From positions 191,130,498-191,194,497 of the forward strand of contig NC_073696.1 in assembly GCF_029784165.1 (NCBI RefSeq): a stretch of DNA of 64,000 nucleotides, in the 5' to 3' direction. The position numbers were made by a program, and so were the translations under genes. The notes under the pieces were generated by a model that ran no database searches, was not told the DNA's origin, and was given only the letters and a program-made list of their open reading frames with translations. This DNA comes from Wyeomyia smithii (lineage: Eukaryota; Arthropoda; Insecta; Diptera; Culicidae). Below, in pieces: positions 55,686 to 64,000 of this stretch (position 1 is its first letter; every line of letters starts with the position of its first letter).

Positions 55686-56690
55686 TCACGATTTTTTTGA
55701 GTTTTGTATTTTTTTATGTGCTTTTTGTTTTTTGTTTTTTAAGTTTTTAATTTGTCTATTGTACCAGACTGGGTATTTGGAATTGCCATGACGTCTTATT
55801 CTTTTCAATGGTATTTCGCTAATAAATAAATCAGATAATATGTTATAAAAATTTTCTATAGCCGAATCGACGTTTCCGTCTTCAAACAATACATCTTGCC
55901 AGTTGATACTATTTAGTTTTTGCTTTAATTCATCATAGTTTGCTGACTGAAAGTCAAAAACATCTTCGAATTCATATTCGTCAGGTCTTTTATTCACATG
56001 CACAAATAAAGAAAACTCTATTGCTGTATGATAAACTTCGTTCTTCCATAATGGTTGTAATGAATTCGTCACACAAAAGTCTTCACTAATGTTGGACATT
56101 AACAGATCTAGATAACAATTTTGTCCATTTTTCACATGATTTATTTGATTAAGACCAAGACTAGAGGTTTTATCAAAAAGAAGTTGCAGCGTTTCATTTT
56201 CGTCAATAATAGGAAGTAAAATGCTATGGTTATCGATGTCCGAAATAAAATCAATGTTGCGTTGGTTGAAATCACCGTATATGTGGAGTTTTACTTCAGG
56301 TAACAGCTTAGATGCAATATTTTCAACAACATGAAGAAACTTTTCAAAGATTTCATTCCGCGCATTATTTGGAGGGAAATAGACAGAGACAAATACGTGT
56401 GTCTCTCCTGCTAGTTCTGCTTTCACCCAAACATGTTCGAACTCTTTAAACTGAATGGTGTCGATAAGCGCTGAATTAAAGTCTACTGACACCGCAATCA
56501 ACACACCACCACCGGATTTCATTTCAGATAATTGATAGTTACGGTCATTTCTATAGACATTATATCGGCAACCGAAGACTTCTTCGCTGCGAACACCCTC
56601 ATCCCAGCTGGTTTCGGTTGCTAAAATAACAGAAAATGAACAGGATAGTACATATTTTTGAATTTCGTTAATTTTGTGAGCGCCTCGCAT
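55686..56690 (-). CDS. LINE ORF2, endonuclease part (family A copy 2)
   Basis: This is the apurinic-like endonuclease. It contains SFSVILATETSWDEGV (catalytic glutamate), SGGGVLIAVSVDF, VSVYFPPNN, HIYGDFNQR and CYLDLLMSN with the aspartate that copy 1 has lost. The last motif reads NEVYHTAIEFS instead of SDH. The conserved stretch VYCQNFNRMRG lies just upstream of the ATG, so that ATG is probably not the natural start. It runs into a stop shortly after an A-run at about 55710. Confidence 0.75.
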   Translation of the reverse strand: MRGAHKINEIQKYVLSCSFSVILATETSWDEGVRSEEVFGCRYNVYRNDRNYQLSEMKSGGGVLIAVSVDFNSALIDTIQFKEFEHVWVKAELAGETHVFVSVYFPPNNARNEIFEKFLHVVENIASKLLPEVKLHIYGDFNQRNIDFISDIDNHSILLPIIDENETLQLLFDKTSSLGLNQINHVKNGQNCYLDLLMSNISEDFCVTNSLQPLWKNEVYHTAIEFSLFVHVNKRPDEYEFEDVFDFQSANYDELKQKLNSINWQDVLFEDGNVDSAIENFYNILSDLFISEIPLKRIRRHGNSKYPVWYNRQIKNLKNKKQKAHKKIQNSKKS

Positions 56691-56870
56691 GCGGTTAAAA
56701 TTTTGGCAATATACAGAGATCTCGGTAGTGGTGGGGTGTTCGAGTGTAGAAGCTAAAGAATGAGAGTCATTATTAACAGAAGTGTTTACCAGAGCAGAGC
56801 AGGTCGCGTCGTTTCCTACATCTCTAGGTTGAACAAAATTATCACCAGCAACGGTCCTCTGATGAGTGAG

Positions 56871-57716
56871 TCAATTGCGTTGAAGACACGAGTGCCTAGA
56901 TGAGCACGCAATGCATTGTGAAGTAGGAAGGTGTGCAGGATCGCTGATCATCTGGGGTTGAGAAAGTGGAAACTCGTCGTTCGCCGGGTATGGGTTAAGA
57001 GTTTCGCCTCTTTGAAATTGAATCGTAGGAATGAAGTTAGATTGAGGTCTGGAGAATCGGTCTTTCGCTGCTGCAAGAAGCACTCTGTCAGGTGGTAACA
57101 GTTGATTTGCATGGAAACGATTAGAGTTGGTGTGTTGTTGATTATTGTAGGAGTTGGTGACGTTATTCTGTTGCCTGTTGGCCATGTTATAGTTGGGGCT
57201 ATTGTTATTATTCCAAAAACTGTTGTTGACGTGGCGGTCGTGGTTGGTATATCTACAGTTACTATTGGTGTTGAAGTTGTAGTTGTTTCGATTGGTACTT
57301 TGATGGTTATTATCGAGATTTCTGTTAAAGTTGAGGTTGCGATTCTGGTTCTGATTGTTGTTGTTATTGTTGAAGTAGTCCTTATTGTTGCGGTTGTTGT
57401 TGGAATTGTTATTATTATTGTAGTAATTTCTGTTGTAGTTATTTCTATTGTTATTGACAGAGTTGTTGTTATTATCGTTGTTGTTGTTGTGAATGATATG
57501 GTTATGCCTAGGGTTGTTGTTTCTGTTGTAATTATTTCGCCTATAATGATTTCGTCTTCTGGCCCTCCGTTTTCTTGCTTTGTCAGCTTGTTTTTGCTGC
57601 TGCATAATAAGGTGTAATTTTGTATCGTACGCTGTCCAGTCCTGTTTCCAAACTTTTCTCGAGCCAAGGAAACGCCATCCACTGTTTGGAAGATCATTTG
57701 AAGGCTGGACGGCCAT
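56871..57716 (-). CDS. LINE ORF1, asparagine-rich, 5'-truncated (family A copy 2)
   Basis: This 281-codon frame encodes the ORF1 protein C-terminal part. It begins next to the truncation point, so the ATG at 57716 is fortuitous. It has the GWRFLGSRKVWKQDWTAYD motif at about residues 12-30, then a basic stretch (KARKRRARRRNHYRR). A region of about 130 residues follows made mostly of Asn with Arg and Tyr, from (AAT/AAC)n-like codons. The end, ERGETLNPYPANDEFP-like (FQRGETLNPYPANDE), matches FRKGETINPYRSE of copy 1. The Asn-rich part is missing in copy 1. Confidence 0.75.
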   Translation of the reverse strand: MAVQPSNDLPNSGWRFLGSRKVWKQDWTAYDTKLHLIMQQQKQADKARKRRARRRNHYRRNNYNRNNNPRHNHIIHNNNNDNNNNSVNNNRNNYNRNYYNNNNNSNNNRNNKDYFNNNNNNQNQNRNLNFNRNLDNNHQSTNRNNYNFNTNSNCRYTNHDRHVNNSFWNNNNSPNYNMANRQQNNVTNSYNNQQHTNSNRFHANQLLPPDRVLLAAAKDRFSRPQSNFIPTIQFQRGETLNPYPANDEFPLSQPQMISDPAHLPTSQCIACSSRHSCLQRN

Positions 57717-57726
57717 AGCTAGGATA

Positions 57727-58824
57727 CCATCTATACAGATCTAAAGGCAGCGTTTGACCGTGTTGATCACAACATTCTGTTGGCTAAAATCGAACGCCTT
57801 GGTGCATCACACCATTTTACTAAGTGGTTAAAATCGTACCTCGTAGATCGCACACTGTACATTAAATTAGGCAACACCGAGTCAGATAGCTTCGTTAACC
57901 TGTCGGGTGTCCCTCAAGGGAGCAACCTTGGACCATTGCTTTTCAATCTTTTTTTCAACGATGCTTGTTACGTCATTCCACATGGCTGTAAATTAATTTA
58001 TGCTGATGATCTAAAACTGTTTCGCATCATTCGATCTATAGCTGACTGCAAAAAAATTGCAAAAATATCTTGATGCATTCGTTGATTGGTGTAACCGTAA
58101 TTTTCTGACAATCAGTGTTTATAAATGCTCCGTAATTTCTTTCACACGAAAAATTAAACCACTACCTTGGAACTATAGTATATGTGGAGAAACCCTTGAG
58201 AGAGTATCGGTAATGAAAGATTTAGGTGTACTGCTTGACTCCCAGCTGTCCTTCAAGCACCACTATTCTCATATCATTGCACAAGCAAACAGAAATCTCG
58301 GCTTCATGATGAGAATCGCCAAAGAGTTTACTGATCCGTTTTGTCTGCTATCGCTATACGTCTCACTAGTTCGCTCTGTTTTGGAAACATCTGCTATCAT
58401 ATGGAGCCCTTACACTGACATCTGGGCCAACCGGATTGAATCAGTACAGGTCAGGTTTCTGCGTTACGCTCTAAGATCACTTCCATGGCGTGATCCTGCC
58501 CAATTACCACCATATGCTAACCGATGCCGTCTACTTGGCATTGACACACTAGCAAAAAGAAGAGACGTGTCCAGGGCTGTATTCGTGGGAAAACTACTAA
58601 GTGGCGAAATTGACGCTCCAAACATTTTGGCTCAAATCAACGTGAATGTTCCCTATCGAAACCTAAGATTGCGAAACTTTCTGCGTCTCCCATTTCATCG
58701 TACAGAATATGGCCAAAATGAACCCATCAGGGCGATATGTGACGTCTTCAACAATGTATTTTACTTATTTGACTTCAACGTTTCTAGTATTACTTTTAAA
58801 AATAGACTCAAGCGAATGTTGTAA
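57727..58824 (+). pseudogene. CR1 element B ORF2, 3' part (RT palm to C-terminus)
   Basis: It continues the frame interrupted at 53668: TIYTDLKAAFDRVDHNILL, SGVPQGSNLGPLLFNLFFND, then YADDLKLFRII (about 57998-58030) with both aspartates. A +1 shift in an A7 run at about 58050 changes frame before LQKYLDAFVDWCNRNFL. The end includes VMKDLGVLLDSQL, RIESVQVRFLRYALRSLPWR and ALRLPFHRTEY-like FLRLPFHRTEYGQNE. The stop is at 58822. Confidence 0.85.
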
Positions 58825-59054
58825 TTTGTTAGCCTTAGGGTAAATTTGTTTCTTAGCTAGTTAAGTGATTTCATGTGTCATATTTTACAATAGTATATTT
58901 ATTTGTTGTTAGACTTAGTTTCAAAAATGTTAATGTTCAATCAAAAGATGGTGGGGTTTTTACGCGCATTTGAGCTTTTTTTAAGGAATTTCTCGAATGG
59001 GCTTTTCCCCACCCAACCCACTTCATTAAGACCAAAAAGGTCAGATGATATGAA

Positions 59055-59098
59055 TAAATAAATACAAATACAAATACAAATACAAATACAAATACAAA
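59055..59098. repeat. (AAATAC)n tail of element B
   Basis: Seven or so copies of AAATAC follow ATGAATAAAT and end the 3' UTR of CR1 element B. Short tandem repeats at the 3' end are usual for CR1-clade LINEs. The L1-type element begins directly after. Confidence 0.85.
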
Positions 59099-62085
59099 AG
59101 ACATTTTTAAATTTCTAACACTGAGCGAAGTTTAGACGGTAGAATTTTGACAACACGATTTGAGGGACATGCGACTTTGTGTAACATATACGCCCATTCC
59201 GGGACTGTTAATTATTCCGATCGAGAAGCATTTTTCAGCAATCGTTTACCCTTTTTCATGAGATCGGCTTCTGAATATGTAATTTTTGGTGGAGACTTCA
59301 ATTCTGTTATACGTGCAGAGGATTCTTCTGGAACGAGTAATTTTAGCCCATCACTGAAAAGACTAATTGATTCTTTGCAGTAAGTGGACACTTGGTTAGT
59401 TAAAAATACAGGTTTAAACGAATATAGTTTCATTAGAAATCGTTCTTTCTCGCGCATAGATAGAATCTATGTAAACAAGCAGTTGAAAGATAAAATATCT
59501 GCGGCTCATTTTCAAGTTGCTGCGGTCTCTGATCATAAAGTGTATGTCATAAGATTGAATTTGCCCAGAACCCCAATAAAATATTGTCAAGGAATATGGG
59601 CTTTGAAAAATATTGCTTTAACAGACGAGAACTTGAATGACTTTGCTTATAAGTGGCAGTACTGGATTAGACAAAAAAGACCTTATAATTCATGGATAAA
59701 TTGGTGGGTTGATTATGCTAAACCGAAAATAGGTTCATTTTTCAAGTATAAGATTAAAACGATACACGACACCTTTAGATTTAACATAGAATTCTTATAT
59801 AGTAGTTTAAGAAATGCATACGATGATTATATGACAAATCCCAATGTTCTGACTAAGATAAATGGAATCAAAGGAAAAATGTTGAAACAACAGAGAGAAT
59901 TTTCCAGTTTTTACTACAGACCAAACCCTTTGTGTAATGAGAATGAAACTATTAGTACATGTCAACTACAAGTCTCAAACACCAGAAGAAAAAATACTGC
60001 TATGGATAACATAAGAATAGGCGAAAGAATTATTGAAGATCCAGTTGAACGCGACAATATAATAGTCCAGCATTTCGAGAAGCTATATTCCAGTACTGTA
60101 AATTTGTTTCCAAATACTGATTTTATTCCACAAAAAACAATTGACATGCAATTACCCGAAAATATAATGTTAATGCAAGATATAACAGAGGAAGAAATAA
60201 ATATAGCTATAAAACAAAGTCAATTAAAAAAAATCCCCCGGATTAGATGGTTTAACACGAGATTTTTGCGTTAAAGCCTGGCCAATAATAAAAACAGAAT
60301 TTTCTTTTGTTTTGAACGATGCAATAAATTGTAACATTCCAAATAAGTTTTCAGATGGTATTATTGTACCAATCAAGAAGAAAACTACAGTTGATAGCTT
60401 GGATGGTTTAAGGCCAATTTCGCTTCTTAATTTTGATTATAAATGTTTCACGAAAATAATGAAAAATAGACTGATAAAAGTAACGCCCTTTTTAATGACA
60501 GAATATCAGAAGTGCTCGAACAAAAATAAAACAATTCATGAAGGGCTCTGTGCAATAAGAGATGAGATAACCAATTCAATTTTAAAAAAAGACCAGCTGC
60601 AGTAATATCCTTCGATTTAGCTCAAGCCTTCGACAGAGTAGAACCAAGATACGTAGAAGATATAATATTGAAGATGGGATTGAATCCTAGATTTATAAAC
60701 TTATATAAATCACTAACTGGAAATTGTTATTCAAGAATATTAATCAATGGTAATCTGTCTGACGAAATTAAAATATCTCGTTCTGTGAGACAAGGAGATC
60801 CTCTCTCAATGATTTTATTTGTGCTACAGCTAGAACTCTTTATACAAAAACTAGGATCAATATGTACCGGTCAAAATGAAATATTGACAGTGTTTGCCGA
60901 TGACATAACATGTATAATTGATAATGCTAGAAAATATGGCGAGATAATAGAAACATTTAAAAAATTTGAAAAAGTGTCGGGATCAAAATTAAATTTGAAT
61001 AAATCAGAGTATTTATCACTAGGAGTAGTATTAGAGGGCATTGAAAGGAAAGAAAATATCAGAATTCTAGGTATAGATTTTGACAAAAATTTTAACAATT
61101 TACTCAAAACGAATTGGTAAAAAATAACAAGAAACCTGAATTTGTGTTTGATTTCGCACTCTTCAAATTATTAAATATTGAACAGAAAATCAGTTTTGTT
61201 AACCAATTTGCTCTCTTAAAAATTTGGTATACTAGCTCAATAATAGCATTGCCGAATAATTATTTAGTCAAGATAAAGTCTTGTATAGGTTTAGGTGGCA
61301 TGAGTTTAAACGCACCTGAAATTCGATGTGAAAAGTTATTAATCAAGCATTGCTTAAAATATTCGTTACAGACAGATTTGTTTAAAGAGCTTATTTTGCC
61401 AAATATCTGTAATCCTCCAAATGGTAAATTAGCAGTTAAACTTTCTCACATTTATCCTCTATTAATGGAATTAGCTTATAAACAAACATTGACACAACCA
61501 GGATTAATCTATAAATGGTACGACCAAAAACTACAATTCCTACCAAAACCTACTGTAGAATTGAAAGAGCAGAGAAACTGGCGTAAAATTTGGTTGAATA
61601 TATCATCGAAGAAACTGAGTTCAAATCAAAGATCAATTTTATATTTATTTGTAAATAGAAAAATTAATAACAAGGCTCATTTGTTCAGGAATGGAATAGT
61701 TGATGATCCAAATTGTCAACTTCGCGGTTTTCTTGAAGATTTGGAACATTTTTTTTTGTAAATGTTTCGCAGTAAACCAAACATGGAACTTTTTTATAGA
61801 GGATTTAAGGAGAAGATTTGATTCACGAAAAGCTCGCTATTTGACCTTTAAAAATTTGATTGCTCCTGATTTAATTAAATTCAATCGAGACGAGAAATCT
61901 AACATTCTGAAGAATCTAGCCACTTTTGTTCAATACATCATTGATACAGATAAGAATGAAATTTCAGTTTCCAGTTATAAATTTTTCCTCGAAGTTAATA
62001 AGTAGGTGTAGAGTTAAGAATGATTTGTAAATATTTATGAACCTTGGCCAGAAATAAAGATTTTATAAAAAAAAAAGAAGAGTAG
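59099..62085 (+). mobile_element. L1-clade LINE, 5'-truncated
   Basis: It begins inside the endonuclease, next to the tail of element B, and ends with AATAAAG...TTTATAAAAAAAAAA at about 62055-62081. The coding region carries GGDFNSV, FADDI and an RQGDPLS motif, which separate it from the CR1 and RTE elements. No target duplication was found. The frame is broken about six times (see the next entry). Confidence 0.8.
59147..62005 (+). pseudogene. L1-like ORF2, frame broken mainly at homopolymers
   Basis: Endonuclease: IFGGDFNSVIR, SFSRIDRIYV, VSDHKVYVIRL. An in-frame TAA lies at 59381. The RT begins near KSPGLDGLTRDF (about 60232), reached by a shift in an A8 run. Then come SDGIIVPIKKKTT, LRPISLLNFDYK, a shift in an A7 run (about 60588), ISFDLAQAFDRVEP, SVRQGDPLSMILF (about 60781-60819), and VFADDITCII (about 60892-60921) with both aspartates. 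Two more shifts follow, one in a T9 run at about 61749. The C-terminal cysteine-histidine motif is altered (CQLRGFLEDLEHFF). It is probably inactive. Confidence 0.8.
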
Positions 62086-63279
62086 CTAAACAATGAGAAT
62101 ATTTTAAAATGTTTAGCATTGATAACTTTACTTTTCATTTTCATTGCAAAAACACTTTATAACCTAAATATAAAATGCTTTATTTTATTCGTTCATATTT
62201 GATGGACTATTTCCACAAAATTATGATGTGTAAATTTATTTACCCATTTAAAAACTACTAGAAATTGACCTTTTATTTTGCATTTATAAATTTTTTATCA
62301 TCTAGTTGCAAAATTTTTTTTATCTAATTCAATGACGCATCAAGAATCAAAGGATTTGCCAGTAACTAAAAACATGATTCATGCATGGCATTACTTGTCT
62401 AACTTATCAGAAAACTACCAGTCTTGATTCTAGCCAACGCTAGTTCCAACAGTCTATAACGATTACTTTCGATACACTTATCTCCTACAAACACCTGTAA
62501 CGGAGGCTTACAAATCAAACAGCTTAATGCCTAAGAATGCCACCCAAAGAACTTCTCATTCTGCCCTTTTGATCTTCGGTGTACGAAATGTCACCTCTTG
62601 GTGCCGCCTTCTGACGCCAGCCCTAAATTCCTAGGAACCAGACGGGAATTTTCAGAACCCAGACATGGTAGCATGCATATGGGCTTACGTGCCGCCAGAG
62701 AACGAAGTAATAGACAATTAATTCAAGCCCATTAACGAAGCCACAGGATTGATTTCTGTTACCTAGTGTAACTCAACTAAGAACTACACATACAAGTAAA
62801 TTTCACGATCGAATATAGCATAGAAAAATTAATGTGAAACATTAAACTGTATGTACTACCAATCACATCTAAAAAAATTAACAAAATATATTTGCTTTTG
62901 ATAACCACATTATCACCTAAAAATACACTTAAATTTGTTAAGAAAAACACAATTGATACAACTATTCCAGGACGATATGGAAAGTGGCGCGGTCTAACAA
63001 TAATATTGTTGCCTTGATATGCTCTATGTCGACTCAAGCTATGAAAAGGAGACACTGCGACAGACAGGAGACACATAAACCATGAGCCAGTATCAAATGG
63101 ACCAATTATGAGGTCTTTTCTTTGCTTTACCACCTCGGTTAGTGATCTTTTTTTTTTTTTTCTAGGTCCAATATGCACCTCAGATGTTGCGTCACATGCT
63201 ATCCCATAAACATAGATCGAGCGACTCATCGCCAAGGAATTTCTGGTTTTTTTTTTGTTATTCTTTACGCTCTGGCCTA
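62086..63279. other. unassigned sequence with one long minus-strand ORF
   Basis: No homology was recognised. A minus-strand frame (63295-62777, 172 codons) has a basic first third and hydrophobic segments (VSIVFFLTNLSVFLGD, YILLIFLDVIG). It could be a membrane protein but has no family motif, and it overlaps the start of the TIR element. I treat it as doubtful. Confidence 0.3.
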
Positions 63280-64000
63280 CACACCAAATTTTCATTGCTG
63301 GAAAGCAGCAAAATTTTGCTGATTTTTGGTGTGCTGTGTTTCCAGCAAACTGTTCAGCAAAATGAAATTTGCTGATTATTCAGTAATGCTCAATTGCATA
63401 AAAATGACAGATCGTTTGCTGCATGTTCAGTAAAACAAAATACAAATTGCTGATTGTCAGCTATGACAATTTGCTGTACATTCAGCAAAGCATAAATCAA
63501 TTTACTGGTTAACCAGTTAGTTCAAGAGAACCATGTTTCCCTCAGGCACCAGCTTCCATCCGCCCATCGGATCATAGCCAAATTACTGTTGAACTAGAGA
63601 TGTATGATTATCATTTCAACCTTTGGATTCATCTAGCCCAACAGTGACTTAGCTATGGTCCCATATCCGCTATCAGGAGCTTAGAGATGATCCCGTACCA
63701 GCTGCACAGCGATTTGGCGCGTTTTACTAATGTCAGCTTGACGTAAAATATTTTGACATATCAATTCTTTCGCTGGATTCCAGCAAACATTCATTTACTG
63801 TGGTCTGTTCAGCAAATAGATTTGCTGTATTTTTGCGAATCACTGAATCGATTACTGGTTTTCAGTAAATTTATCAATGAAATACTGGTTTACAGCAAAA
63901 ATAAAATTACTGAACGAAATTCAGTAAACTGTAGAACTGAATTACAGTAAACTTTTGAAAAAAATGCTGTGATTCAGTAAACAAGTGATTTGCTGATACA
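63280..64000. mobile_element. start of a TA-flanked TIR element, CAGCAAA-repeat family
   Basis: After TA at 63278-63279 the sequence starts CACACCAAATTTTCATTGCT and is filled with CAGCAAAT, CAGTAAA and their complements in both orientations. The first bases (CACAC) and the repeated words match the element at 5593-6508. The right end lies beyond the window. Confidence 0.55.

Larger units (their letters stand above)
53669..57721 (-). mobile_element. CR1-like LINE, family A copy 2, inserted in element B
   Basis: It is flanked by GGATA at 53664-53668 and 57722-57726. The minus-strand 3' end is the (AAATA)n tail at 53669-53690, and the 5' end is truncated inside ORF1. Order on the minus strand: ORF1 (57716-56871), endonuclease (56690-55686), RT (55522-53834) and 3' UTR. 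It has the same organisation as copy 1 at 23905-28313 but many residue differences, so it is a different subfamily. Confidence 0.9.
51640..59098 (+). mobile_element. CR1-clade (T1/Q-like) LINE, element B, split by family A copy 2
   Basis: The element has ORF1 remains, ORF2 in two parts, a 3' UTR (58825-59054) and a tail of (AAATAC)n at 59055-59098. The family A LINE is inserted at 53669-57721 with a GGATA duplication. Joining the parts gives GMQVDTIYTDLKAAFDRVDH without a gap. The 5' limit is uncertain. The endonuclease is internally deleted, so the copy is dead. Confidence 0.85.

Noticed and set aside
57102..57617. 171-codon valine/isoleucine-rich frame on the plus strand
   Set aside because: It is the antisense of the asparagine-codon repeat in ORF1 of family A copy 2.
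1..64000. CRISPR arrays, bacterial operons, LTR retrotransposons or integrated viral genes
   Set aside because: No regularly spaced identical repeats with unique spacers, no Shine-Dalgarno-linked gene clusters, no paired LTRs with gag-pol, and no viral replicase or nucleoprotein frame was recognised on either strand.

Overview
The window looks like intergenic nuclear DNA from a culicine mosquito, most likely Aedes. The basis is its repeat content: RTE and CR1 (T1/Q-like) LINEs, an L1-type LINE, ITmD37E-like and mariner DNA transposons, tRNA-headed SINEs, many TIR/fold-back elements, and the tandem block with the GCCTTTCTCCTAGAAAGG ends. The species is inference. No host protein-coding gene was recognised; every long reading frame I can explain belongs to a transposable element.

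Layout. 1-2.2 kb: two copies of a mariner fragment and an RTE 3' end. 2.2-7.2 kb: a minus-strand RTE relic broken by a 2.5 kb fold-back element (itself carrying a tRNA-headed SINE with a 13-bp target duplication) and by a 916-bp TA-flanked TIR element. 7.3-11.2 kb: a CR1 relic broken by two TIR elements, then an ITmD37E-like relic. 11.2-17.1 kb: mostly unassigned sequence with two copies of one SINE family and small hairpin elements. 17.3-19.8 kb: a mosquito tandem-repeat block with (TG)n/(TATG)n tracts. 20.9-23.3 kb: a TIR element with five copies of its end motif, and a deleted mariner-like transposon with intact TIRs. 23.9-28.3 kb: a nearly full-length CR1-like LINE (family A, copy 1). 28.3-38.5 kb: MITEs, fold-back hairpins, a dimeric tRNA-like SINE, a Tc1/mariner relic, and unassigned DNA. 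38.6-50.7 kb: a tower of nested insertions. 51.6-59.1 kb: CR1 element B, split by a minus-strand family A copy 2 with a GGATA duplication. 59.1-62.1 kb: an L1-type LINE. 63.3 kb to the end: the start of another TA-flanked TIR element.

The most interesting unit is the 5.1 kb DNA transposon at 42155-47278. It has short TIRs (CCCAAGTAAC), an apparent 2-bp AA duplication, and two convergent intron-containing genes. One encodes a roughly 696-residue transposase-like protein whose reading frame is restored by removing a 67-bp GT-AG intron. The other encodes a DUF4806-like accessory protein. It sits in the 5' UTR of an RTE element that is bounded by a perfect 14-bp duplication, and that RTE lies inside a mariner relic.

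The elements act as independent parasites rather than as a pathway. Their nesting gives a relative insertion order. Many of the frame breaks in the better-preserved LINEs fall in A or T runs, so assembly error needs to be excluded before these copies are called dead.
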